Shown in pieces: positions 1-7,107 of a DNA stretch of 64,000 bases; position 1 is the stretch's first letter; every line of letters begins with the position of its first letter. The stretch is taken from the NCBI RefSeq assembly GCF_902497745.1, contig NZ_CABVHJ010000013.1:94155-158154 (forward strand), written 5' to 3'. This DNA is from Pseudomonas fluorescens. Its GTDB lineage: Bacteria; Pseudomonadota; Gammaproteobacteria; Pseudomonadales; Pseudomonadaceae. The translations under genes and the position numbers were made by a program. A model generated the notes under the pieces. That model did not search any database and was not told the DNA's origin. It saw only the letters and a list, made by a program, of their open reading frames with translations.

Positions 1-349
1 CATCGTGACGAAGTCCGCGATGATATGCGGTGTTTCTGAAACTATGTAAATACTGGATGCTATCGCATGTGGCCGGTGATATGAGTTTTTTAATTCTTGC
101 GAGCTTTATTTTTGAATCAAAATTTTGTCCGAGGGCGGCAGCTACAAGCTTCGGGTCAGTACTTGGGTTGGACAAACGTTTCCACATGTCGTTTTCATAA
201 AGTCGGTCTTGTGCATACTTGTGGAGTGTGAGTTCAACAATATTGTCGATAAGCATGAGCGCGAAGCGGTCGAAGTTTCTATCATGCATTGCAAGCTGGT
301 CAAGTGCCAAATCCATCTGATCAATTTGGTCTGCGAAAAATTGCAGCAT
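1..349 (-). CDS. hypothetical protein, 3' end missing at left edge
   Basis: Translating the minus strand from the ATG at 349 gives an open frame of 116 codons with no stop before the left edge, so the gene is cut by the window. The product starts MLQFFADQID and includes the string NTAYHRGLRHD close to the edge. It is rich in charged residues, has no signal peptide or membrane segment, and looks like an alpha-helical soluble protein. I do not recognise its family. It lies 73 bases downstream of the membrane-anchored gene ending at 423, in the same direction, and shares that gene's AT-rich composition, so the two may be co-transcribed. Short frames on both strands here (125-352 plus, 142-324 minus) overlap this longer frame and are less convincing. 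Confidence 0.6.
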   Translation of the reverse strand, partial: MLQFFADQIDQMDLALDQLAMHDRNFDRFALMLIDNIVELTLHKYAQDRLYENDMWKRLSNPSTDPKLVAAALGQNFDSKIKLARIKKLISPATCDSIQYLHSFRNTAYHRGLRHD

Positions 350-422
350 TGAATTATTCCATCTCGATAGTAGATAATTTTTTTTGTTTTATACTTGAAA
401 TCAAGTGGAAGGGGGTTGATGG

Positions 423-1172
423 CTATTGACGTCGTTCATTTTCAGTTGGCGAAATAACGCTGAAATTTGTGAATAGTTCATTGTACTTGCAGTGTTTTAG
501 AAAGTCGATGACCCCGCTGATGTTCTTCATTTGCTCCTTTGGGATCATGTTGTATTGGAAGTCCCATTCATTGGTAATGAATCCTCCATCCTCTACAAAG
601 GCAGTCTTAAGCTTTCCCTCGAAGTGATAGATAATTGCGTATAAAACATTGTCGTTATACACGAATCCATTAAATTTTCTAGTGCTGGATATAGCTGTGG
701 AGTAGTGTGAGAACTCTTTGAATGATTCTATCGAGTGTGAATTGGTAATTTTGCATTTTATCGGGCGGCCGATGCTGAATACATAGAGTTCTATTTTTCG
801 CGGTGGCATGAAATTTGGTTCGTATTCGTCCTTGCCTATGTAGTAATTCGAAACTGGTGAGGTGTCAATGCTTAAGCTCTCAAGGCCCTTAAGTATTATT
901 GGTGGGTTAAATTCCTCTACTTTGATTGCAATATGTCGATCAATTGTTGCATAAATAGAGAATATGGGGACAGGTTTGTCCTTAAGATTGCTTAGTACGA
1001 TGTTTCCAATTCGTGATGCTGATGTTCTACTGTGGTAAGTGGAAAAAGAAGCAAGTACCTTATTACTTATTTTTTTCCATGCTAAATATCCAGAAAGAGG
1101 AAGAAGTATTAAGCCGGGAGCGACTTTCAAAAATTCTTTCACTGACTCAAAGACTTCCGGCTGAATACTCAT
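423..1172 (-). CDS. hypothetical protein with N-terminal membrane anchor
   Basis: The 249-residue product has one hydrophobic segment at about residues 17-33, followed by a basic stretch (WKKISNK) and a soluble domain of about 200 residues. This suggests a protein anchored in the inner membrane by its N terminus. The soluble part has many aromatic residues and alternating hydrophobic stretches, which suggests beta-sheet. I recognise no catalytic motif or named family. The DNA is clearly richer in AT than the core genes further right, as are the other minus-strand genes from 1 to 2713, so horizontal acquisition is likely. The ATG at 1172 has only a weak ribosome binding site. Confidence 0.6.
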   Translation of the reverse strand: MSIQPEVFESVKEFLKVAPGLILLPLSGYLAWKKISNKVLASFSTYHSRTSASRIGNIVLSNLKDKPVPIFSIYATIDRHIAIKVEEFNPPIILKGLESLSIDTSPVSNYYIGKDEYEPNFMPPRKIELYVFSIGRPIKCKITNSHSIESFKEFSHYSTAISSTRKFNGFVYNDNVLYAIIYHFEGKLKTAFVEDGGFITNEWDFQYNMIPKEQMKNISGVIDFLKHCKYNELFTNFSVISPTENERRQ

Positions 1173-1260
1173 GTGCAGAGAACCTGTTCTTGTTTGAAGA
1201 AATCATCGATGCGATGACATTGTTTCATCGGCCTGTATCGGCCTTTATCGGACTGCGTCG

Positions 1261-1288
1261 GGATAGGTAGGGTGTCGAGTCCCTATCC
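1261..1288. other. stem-loop in the spacer 1173-1384
   Basis: GGATAGG at 1261-1267 can pair with CCTATCC at 1282-1288 around a 14-base loop. Three imperfect copies of TATCGG/GTCGG lie just to the left (1227-1262). There is no T tract on either strand, so this is not a convincing intrinsic terminator. It may be an RNA structure or a remnant repeat. Nothing else is recognisable in the 212-base spacer. Confidence 0.3.
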
Positions 1289-1384
1289 TCGTACCTCAAT
1301 GTCAGCGCAATAATCGCACTCGATTCGGTGTGCCCGGATGCATATTTTGTGCGGTTGCGGTTTGTTGCGCGCAGCGAATGAGGG

Positions 1385-1741
1385 CTATGTCCCATCGCTC
1401 CATAGAATTATGAGTTCGTTCATGCAATTCAGAGGTTTTGATCTGAATTCCGTATATGTCAACATTGTAAGGTGAATGGGTGCTTCAAGATGTTCGGTTG
1501 CGACCTCAAGTGTAGACCTTAGCGTATAATAGTTATTCAGTGCGGTGGTCGTACCATCGGTTAAGACAGCAAGTATGTCGATGTCGTTATAAGGCTCAAA
1601 TCGAAAAAATGATCCGAAACCATATACAGTTTTAAGCCCGTTCTCCGCTAATGTAGTAGCTTGGACTGCCGTCTTTATCCCTCTTGTGATAAGCCCAATA
1701 GTCAGTTGCCCAGAGCGCTCCCGACATTTCATCTGTGACAT
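1385..1741 (-). CDS. minimal nucleotidyltransferase-domain protein
   Basis: The 118-residue product carries a nucleotidyltransferase fingerprint at about residues 42-56: GFGSFFR followed by YNDIDIL. This matches the family pattern in which a GS turn is followed by two metal-binding Asp residues (DID here). The size is that of MNT-type proteins, which often act as antitoxins or in defence systems. The ATG at 1741 lies inside the preceding gene (1632-2051) in another frame, giving a 110-base overlap; a second ATG at 1732 or a rarer start further down could be used instead. It is probably the last gene of an operon with the HNH gene and the 139-residue gene. Substrate and partner are unknown. 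Confidence 0.6.
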   Translation of the reverse strand: MSQMKCRERSGQLTIGLITRGIKTAVQATTLAENGLKTVYGFGSFFRFEPYNDIDILAVLTDGTTTALNNYYTLRSTLEVATEHLEAPIHLTMLTYTEFRSKPLNCMNELIILWSDGT

Positions 1742-2051
1742 ATAAACCTATCCGCTCTGCTAAACAAAAATGCTTTGCTTGTTCTGTGTAGCCGCACCAT
1801 CCGCCTCCGATATAAATAATTGATGGTTTGCCGAATTCATGAATCACGCGTTGTACAGCCGTTAGACCCATGGTGTACTCATCTAAACAAATAACAGAGA
1901 TTTGATCTCGCTGCTGTTTGCGAACAATTTCAAATACAAGATCGTCGTGCCTTAATAAAGAAACGGTATTGCCGTGATTGCGTAGTAGTTTTTCTAACCA
2001 CGACACCCGGGCAAAGCTTACGCCCCAACTATTGCTGCCATTCTTATTCAT
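1632..2051 (-). CDS. hypothetical protein between HNH and nucleotidyltransferase genes
   Basis: The product is 139 residues long with no signal peptide or membrane segment. It has a hydrophobic, Rossmann-like alternation: ISVICLDEY near residue 51, then IIYIGGGWCGYT near residue 77. I do not recognise the family. Its ATG (2051) overlaps the stop of the HNH gene by four bases, the usual sign of translational coupling. Its 3' end overlaps the nucleotidyltransferase gene in another frame. The tight packing argues that the three proteins work together. A nuclease or nucleotide-binding accessory role is only a guess. Confidence 0.55.
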   Translation of the reverse strand: MNKNGSNSWGVSFARVSWLEKLLRNHGNTVSLLRHDDLVFEIVRKQQRDQISVICLDEYTMGLTAVQRVIHEFGKPSIIYIGGGWCGYTEQAKHFCLAERIGLYVTDEMSGALWATDYWAYHKRDKDGSPSYYISGERA

Positions 2052-2713
2052 GGATGCATAATTCTCTCGAAATTCGAAGGGAACAAGGGATAGGTATCTA
2101 GTCGTCTGTATTGATGGCGTACAAATGCCTGAGCATGCATCTTGAACTGGTAGAATGCCTCTGTTTCCGGAGTGGTCAGCAGCATGATATTCGCCTCAAT
2201 CGCATTAACTATCTTGATATTATTCGGAACGATGGTATCTAGTTTGCGTAGCTCCCAAAGCTCGTGCAAATTTGATCCTGGATCAGTCTGGGCAATCTCG
2301 GAGCGCGGTCCCAACTGAGACCATAGTGTCTTATTTTCGATTAACAGCCGCGTTACATATTTCTTCAGTTCGTCAGCACTTAAGAATTTTAAAGCTGCAC
2401 CGTTTGCGCGAATTTGCTTTTCGTGGTCTTTTTTCCACTCATGGAGCATCTCTGGAGGAAAGGTGCCGGGAGGCGCCTTGTCAATTTTGCGGTGGCAAGT
2501 CGGACAGAGGAGAATCAGATTTTCATAGCCATCGCTACCCCCGGTGGCTACACCGCGCGGACCGGATGGACTACTCGCGATGACATGCGCCATTTCTCCA
2601 ATATTGAAGCCGCGACCGTCTTCCAAGAGTACTGTCAGATCATCCTTGCAACTCGAACAGGTGCCTGCAGCGCGGCCCCATAAAAGCTTAACGGTGTTGT
2701 CGCTGATTGCCAT
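2048..2713 (-). CDS. HNH endonuclease domain protein
   Basis: The chosen ATG at 2713 gives 221 residues and follows a purine-rich site (AGGGG); the frame stays open to 2746. An N-terminal CxxC (CSSC, about residue 19) and a later CPTCHRKID form the zinc knuckle of the HNH fold. HVIAS and ENLILL supply the first His and the Asn between them, so all HNH elements are visible within the first 85 residues. The remaining 135 residues are alpha-helical and unrecognised. HNH proteins of this build are DNA-cleaving effectors in restriction and other defence modules. The four-base overlap with the next gene, and the nucleotidyltransferase after it, suggest a defence or conflict operon. The composition is AT-rich. 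Confidence 0.75.
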   Translation of the reverse strand: MAISDNTVKLLWGRAAGTCSSCKDDLTVLLEDGRGFNIGEMAHVIASSPSGPRGVATGGSDGYENLILLCPTCHRKIDKAPPGTFPPEMLHEWKKDHEKQIRANGAALKFLSADELKKYVTRLLIENKTLWSQLGPRSEIAQTDPGSNLHELWELRKLDTIVPNNIKIVNAIEANIMLLTTPETEAFYQFKMHAQAFVRHQYRRLDTYPLFPSNFERIMHP

Positions 2714-3353
2714 GGTGCAGCAGCCCCTATAAATATTAGTAACCAACGTGCCGTAAATCAGGTTAGCTGACTAGGCTGTTATGTGCGATATCCGAAGGCT
2801 GTATATCAAAGAATATTTCGCTGCCAATCCATGCTTTCTGACTGGAAATCGTCCAAGAGCAAGCACATCGAGATATATACCTGTCCAGGACACCACGTCT
2901 CATGAAGCATCCAAGCGCTATTGAAAGCGCCGATACAGGCAGACGTCCTAGTTACTTAGAAATTGGTACGCGAAATAAAACTATAGCGGCATGGAGCAAT
3001 GCAACAGGGGCTTTGATAGGGATCTTAGATCCAATCCGTCATCGGAGAGACGGACAGCGCTTGAAAAAGGGAACGCAGTGCTCTCATTGCTGTTGGCAGC
3101 ACTTGGATCGATCAGCGTGCCCGTAAGGCCTTGCCAAACGGAAAAACGTGTCTGTTTAAATTAGGGAAAAGGGGGGGCGGATCTATTTACTAATTTTTTC
3201 AAATTACCTATATAAGTCTTTCAATAACTCTGCGTTTGTTTAAAAAAGTATCGGCGTCCCCATCCATGCCCTACACCACCTTGCGCCTCCCCCTACACCT
3301 AAGACAGAATCCACCGGCTTGTGCCTCTAGCCCGCAGGTTCTATCGTCCCTAC
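2714..3353. other. AT-rich gene-free stretch upstream of the HNH operon
   Basis: I see no convincing gene in these 640 bases. A 74-codon frame at 2902-3126 lacks a ribosome binding site and any recognisable feature. A G-rich block followed by GGATCTATTTAC (about 3166-3190) resembles end sequences often seen beside small Y1-type transposases in proteobacteria, but no transposase is present. The stretch must hold the promoter of the minus-strand HNH operon and, at its right end, that of the plus-strand leader described next. It marks the border between the AT-rich patch and core-like DNA. Confidence 0.4.
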
Positions 3354-3581
3354 GTCACTGAAAAGCAGTGATCGGGTTTGGTAGCCCGTCTCCGTCAGAA
3401 GCACAAGACTACTGTCTTGCGAGGGCGTTTCTCGTCTTCGTTTTATGGTGGTCATGCGCGGGGCGTCTTCGGATGCGCCGGGGTTCCTGACGACCGGTCT
3501 ACCAACCTGCGTATGGCCTCCACCCTTCGTTTGGTAGCGAGAGTGATGGCTCCTTTTCGTTCATCCGTCAGGAGTTACACC
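3354..3581 (+). promoter_or_regulatory. putative structured leader RNA of the DUF6124-type gene
   Basis: The 228 bases before the ATG at 3582 show pairing potential. TCACTG and CAGTGA at about 3354-3371 form a small hairpin. TTTGGTAGCCCG at 3377-3388 can pair imperfectly with CGGTCTACCAAC near 3494-3506, with CCGTCAG and CTGACG nearby to extend the stem. The interior includes G-rich blocks (GGGGCGTCTTCG, GCGCCGGGG). An in-frame open stretch runs back through the leader to 3378, but a ribosome binding site (AGGAG, 3570-3574) marks the later start. From memory, similar leaders recur upstream of related small genes in Pseudomonas genomes; I could not check this here. Confidence 0.4.
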
Positions 3582-3944
3582 ATGTTCAAACCAACACCGA
3601 ATCCACCAGAAACCGACCCCGCATCCCCCTACGAATCCCTCAACCCCAAAAAACTCCACGAAGCCGCCGAGCGCGCGCTCGATCACTACCTCCTTCCCGC
3701 CGGCCACATCATGTCCAGCGTCAACGAGCCCGAACGCATGTACTTCGCCAACCCAAAGTACGACTCGGAATCCCTGCTGGCCAATGCCAGTGAAACGCTG
3801 AGTTCCGCCTCGGAAATGCTCAACAACTTCGCCGCAGCACTCGACCCCTCGCACCGCAAAACCGCGCTCGGCATTGCGCAGGTGGTGATGCTGGGGGAGT
3901 TGGCGGTGAATCAGGCGTTGGATAACGTTGAGGTGAAAGCGTAA
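3582..3944 (+). CDS. DUF6124-type small hypothetical protein
   Basis: The 120-residue product begins MFKPTPNPPETDP and continues with LHEAAERALDHYL. I associate this signature with the DUF6124 family of small cytoplasmic proteins that occur in several copies per Pseudomonas genome. The C-terminal half is an amphipathic helical region (SETLSSASEMLNNFAAAL, then a second helix with LGELAVNQAL). It has no signal peptide and no catalytic motif; function is unknown. The start at 3582 has a good site (AGGAG) seven bases upstream. The frame extends back to 3378, but that part coincides with the conserved-looking leader and is probably untranslated. Confidence 0.7.
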   Translation: MFKPTPNPPETDPASPYESLNPKKLHEAAERALDHYLLPAGHIMSSVNEPERMYFANPKYDSESLLANASETLSSASEMLNNFAAALDPSHRKTALGIAQVVMLGELAVNQALDNVEVKA

Positions 3945-4091
3945 ATCAGCCCCCTTTGTGGCGAACGGCTTAGCCGTTGCCACGGAGGGGCTGTTGGCGC
4001 TGAGCAAAACAGCCGGGAGGAGGGCGAGTAAATGGACAGGGTGATGGCCATTTAGTAGCATTCCGCGCCTTTACTCAGGAGTCGCCGCACC

Positions 4092-4499
4092 ATGGAAGCT
4101 ACATCGTCCCAAGCTTGGTACAACACACGTCCCGCCGTTGTCTTCATGGCCGTTTTTTATTGCTTTGTCGTATTGATTCAGGCCGGTCTGTGGGTGGCTC
4201 ATGACGGGTTTCAGCAAGCGCGGGAAGGGGATATTTCGTTTCTGATGCTGCTGAACGTCTGCGTGGTGGCGTTGTTGATGTTTGTCGGCGGCTTGCTGTT
4301 GCTAGCGAGAAAGAAGATCAGTTCTCTGTGCTTTGTTCTGGCGTTGATCCTGGGAATTGCCTTTTCTCTGTCGCAGATGAACAGCGGTTCGGTTGTGCAT
4401 CTGCTCACTCTGCCGATGTTCAAAGAATATGCACTGGTGTTTGGTATCTGGGTGTACAGCCTGCAATTGCGCACGGCCGGTTATTTTTCCGCTAAATAA
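4092..4499 (+). CDS. small inner-membrane protein, function unknown
   Basis: The 135-residue product has four predicted membrane segments, at about residues 16-36, 50-72, 78-95 and 105-127. Short connecting loops fit a compact inner-membrane protein. I recognise no motif. A ribosome binding site (CAGGAG) precedes the ATG. It lies 81 bases before the signal peptidase gene on the same strand, with a possible hairpin between them, so co-transcription is uncertain. Confidence 0.65.
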   Translation: MEATSSQAWYNTRPAVVFMAVFYCFVVLIQAGLWVAHDGFQQAREGDISFLMLLNVCVVALLMFVGGLLLLARKKISSLCFVLALILGIAFSLSQMNSGSVVHLLTLPMFKEYALVFGIWVYSLQLRTAGYFSAK

Positions 4500-4518
4500 C
4501 CCCCTCTGCATTGCCCGT

Positions 4519-4551
4519 AGCGCCCTATTGGCTGAATAGGCCGGGCGCTTG
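4519..4551 (+). terminator. possible terminator hairpin before the signal peptidase gene
   Basis: GCGCCCTATT at 4520-4529 can pair with AATA...GGGCGC (4535-4548) to give a GC-rich stem, followed only by TTGATTGTT. The weak T tract makes this a possible or attenuating terminator. Confidence 0.4.
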
Positions 4552-4580
4552 ATTGTTAGCTATTTACGTGAAGAGAATTT

Positions 4581-5378
4581 ATGTCTACTCCTGATAGGCC
4601 GAAGTTACCGCTGCAAGCATTCGTGATGTCGTGCCTGGTGGCCGGCTGGGGTCTGGTGTATGCCGGTCAGGTGAAGTGGGCGGTGCGTGTTGCCGCTTTG
4701 CTTTATCTGGGGGTGATTTTACTCGGTGTCTGCGGGGTGCCTGCCACGCCAGTGGGCCTGTATGTCTTCGCGACGTTTATCGTCCTGGTGAAACTCGGCT
4801 CGGCCACGGCAGCTGCGATATCGGTGCGTAGAAACGACCATCCGGTGAACAGCCCCAGCCCCCGTTTCCATGTGCTTTACGTGGTGGCGCTGGTCATCCT
4901 CACGCTGATTCTTTTGGGACCACTGCGAGGCCCGACGCTGGGGTTCAAGACTTACTTCATCCCCTCTGGCTCGATGGTTCCGACCCTTTCGATCGGTGAC
5001 TATATCGTCACCAAAATGCGCATCGACGCGCCGCAGGTGGGCGACATTGTGACTTATCGCTACAACGGCACGGAGGCGGTCAAACGTGTGGCGGCAGTGG
5101 GTGGCGATACCTTGTCGATTGTTGACGGTAAGGTCATTCGCAACGGCGAAAACATGGGGCTGTTCTTTGCACCGCCAGATCGCGTGAAGGATCCTCGTTA
5201 TCTGCAAACGCCGCCGACGGTGGTCGAGAAGGACCATGTTTATCTGCTCGGTGATAACCGCGATGTCAGTAACGACAGCCGCTTTATGGGCCAGGTCGCA
5301 CTCGAGGACATTACCGGTAAAGTCACCGGAATCTGGTTTTCAGAGGATCGCTCGCGGATCGGTACGGCTTTCCATTGA
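4581..5378 (+). CDS. lepB: signal peptidase I (LepB family)
   Basis: The 265-residue product cleaves N-terminal signal peptides from exported proteins at the outer face of the inner membrane. The catalytic Ser lies in SGSMVPTL (S131) and the general-base Lys in AVKRVAAVGGD (K168). The conserved box GDNRDVSNDSR near residue 226 completes the S26 signature. Hydrophobic segments in the first 110 residues act as membrane anchors, more than in the shortest family members. Neighbours show no secretion system. It is probably a second type I peptidase rather than the housekeeping copy, which in Pseudomonas normally sits beside lepA and rnc. That last point is inference. Confidence 0.85.
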   Translation: MSTPDRPKLPLQAFVMSCLVAGWGLVYAGQVKWAVRVAALLYLGVILLGVCGVPATPVGLYVFATFIVLVKLGSATAAAISVRRNDHPVNSPSPRFHVLYVVALVILTLILLGPLRGPTLGFKTYFIPSGSMVPTLSIGDYIVTKMRIDAPQVGDIVTYRYNGTEAVKRVAAVGGDTLSIVDGKVIRNGENMGLFFAPPDRVKDPRYLQTPPTVVEKDHVYLLGDNRDVSNDSRFMGQVALEDITGKVTGIWFSEDRSRIGTAFH

Positions 5379-5399
5379 GTTACCCAGCCTTGAGTCGTC

Positions 5400-6065
5400 T
5401 CAAGTGCCAAAGTTGAACGCAATGGATATGCGCGGTCGCTTGCCTTCAAAGCGTCGTACCGAATGCATCAGCCATGAGGGGAACATGATGAATGTTCCGC
5501 TTTTGGCGGCGCAGACGGTGCTGAAACCGGCAGTCAGGCAGTCCTCGACTCTCATGCGCAGGGCCGGGTTGTAGGTCGAGGCGACCATGCCGCGTGGGTC
5601 GAGGAATTCCAGGTCTCCGTCTACGGTCGGATCATCTTCTCGTCCGCCGGCATCGACCCAGTACACGCCGGACCAGAACGCGCCGGGGTGGCCATGCAGT
5701 GAGTTGCTGTGGCCGGCTTCATTTACGTTTACCCAGGCGTTGAGCTTCCATTCGAAGTGCGGCTCGGTCAGCCCGTATTGGTCGCTATGAACGGCGGTGA
5801 GTTGGCCGGCGAATGCTTTGGCAAATTCAACCAGCGCTGTGCAGGCGTCACCTTCCCAAGTTGCGAAGTCATTGGCTGACTGCCAACCGCCGTCGTTGCT
5901 GCGCTGTGTGCCGTTGCGATCTTGAGCCATGCGATTGGCGACGATGGTTTTCAACTCAGCATTGAGTTTTTCTGCGCCCGGGTGCTGGATACTCGCCAAT
6001 GGGGTGGCGAACAGTCGTCGAATGTTTATCAGTGCTGGATCGACCAGTTGGGTGCCCGACTGCAT
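5400..6065 (-). CDS. putative 2OG-Fe(II) oxygenase (TIGR02466-like)
   Basis: The 221-residue product matches the layout of the TIGR02466 family of putative 2-oxoglutarate/Fe(II) oxygenases, in which a double-stranded beta helix binds iron through two His and one acidic residue. Visible elements are LHGHPGAFWSGVYWV (residues about 120-135), GDLEFLDPR, and a C-terminal FPSWLMHSVRRFEG with the distal His and an Arg suited to the co-substrate carboxylate. A ribosome binding site (AAGGAA) precedes the ATG. The substrate is unknown. Its 3' end faces the 3' end of lepB, 21 bases away, so the two genes are convergent. Confidence 0.65.
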   Translation of the reverse strand: MQSGTQLVDPALINIRRLFATPLASIQHPGAEKLNAELKTIVANRMAQDRNGTQRSNDGGWQSANDFATWEGDACTALVEFAKAFAGQLTAVHSDQYGLTEPHFEWKLNAWVNVNEAGHSNSLHGHPGAFWSGVYWVDAGGREDDPTVDGDLEFLDPRGMVASTYNPALRMRVEDCLTAGFSTVCAAKSGTFIMFPSWLMHSVRRFEGKRPRISIAFNFGT

Positions 6066-6256
6066 GTGAAGTTTGATTCCTTTCGGTGAGTTGCAATAAC
6101 GATACCGAACGAAAAAAACAGTTGATGTAAACCTTTGTTAAACCTGACGTAGTTATTGTAAATGTCCGGATTAATGCGACATTGACAGCAACTAACCGGG
6201 ATCTGACCTTGGCCGGAGGTCCGCAACGCTCCGGCCTGTTGCATGACGATTAAGGA

Positions 6257-7048
6257 TTACTGCGCTGCAGGTACGGCAATCCACTCGCTCAGGGTCTGCT
6301 GATACTTGCCGGTGACTTTGCTCAAGTGCAGCCACTGATCGACATACAGTTTCCAGCTGATGTCATCGCGCGGCAGCAGGTAAGCCTTCTCGCCGTACTG
6401 CATATACTGATGCGGATTCACCGCGCACAAGCCAGGCTTGAGTTTCTGCTGATACAGCGCTTCCGAGGCGTCGGTGATCATCACGTCGGCCTTGTTGTCG
6501 AGCAGTTGCTGGAAGATCGTCACGTTGTCGTGCAGGGCCAGTTGCGCCTTGGGCAGGAAGGCGTGGACGAAGGCTTCGTTGGTGCCGCCGGCGGGTTCGA
6601 CCAGACGCACGTTGGGCTGGTTGATCTGCTCGACGGTCTGGTACTTGCTGACATCGGCGCAGCGCACCAGCGGGATCTTGCCGTCGGTGTCGAGGGTGTT
6701 GCTGAAGTAGGCTTTTTTCTGCCTTTCGAGGGTCACCGAAATGCCGCCCATGCCGATGTCGCACTTGCCGGCCTGCATGTCCGGCATCAGGGTTTTCCAG
6801 GTGGTTTGCACCCATTGCACTTTGACGCCGAGGCTGTCGGCCAGCGAGCGGGCCATGGCGATGTCGATGCCTTCGAAATCGCCGTCGGGACGTTTGAAGG
6901 TGTACGGCTTGTAGTCGCCGGTGGTGCACACGCGCAACTGGCCTTGTTGCTGGATGCTGTCGAGGTGCGAAGGGGGTTCCTGCGCTTGAACGGCAGTGGC
7001 CAATGTGAGCGCGCCGCAGAGGATCATCGTGCTTTTTGGAATTGTCAT
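6257..7048 (-). CDS. pheC: periplasmic cyclohexadienyl dehydratase-like (PheC) / solute-binding protein
   Basis: From the ATG at 7048 the product is 263 residues with a signal peptide cut near residue 23 (AVQAQ). The frame is open back to 7141 but that extension would bury the signal peptide. The body is a class 3 extracellular solute-binding fold (LRVCTTGDYKPY near the start). It resembles P. aeruginosa PheC, which converts prephenate or arogenate to phenylpyruvate or phenylalanine in the periplasm. Two residues I recall as catalytic in PheC are kept: Asn in GGTNE (N157) and Glu in TDASEA (E196). No transporter genes are adjacent, which favours an enzyme over a transporter subunit. It lies 59 bases behind copD and could be read through from the copper operon. 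Confidence 0.6.
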   Translation of the reverse strand: MTIPKSTMILCGALTLATAVQAQEPPSHLDSIQQQGQLRVCTTGDYKPYTFKRPDGDFEGIDIAMARSLADSLGVKVQWVQTTWKTLMPDMQAGKCDIGMGGISVTLERQKKAYFSNTLDTDGKIPLVRCADVSKYQTVEQINQPNVRLVEPAGGTNEAFVHAFLPKAQLALHDNVTIFQQLLDNKADVMITDASEALYQQKLKPGLCAVNPHQYMQYGEKAYLLPRDDISWKLYVDQWLHLSKVTGKYQQTLSEWIAVPAAQ

Positions 7049-7107
7049 TGAGATCGGATTTCCGAGAAGGAAGGGTGGCCCAGTGTAGTGAAAGGCCTTC
7101 CCGGGTG

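Noticed and set aside
2902..3126. 74-codon plus-strand frame
   Set aside because: No ribosome binding site, no recognisable motif, and it lies in AT-rich intergenic DNA. Chance frames of this size are common.
3378..3581. N-terminal extension of the DUF6124-type protein
   Set aside because: The frame is open but its codons are unlike coding sequence, and a ribosome binding site directly precedes the ATG at 3582.
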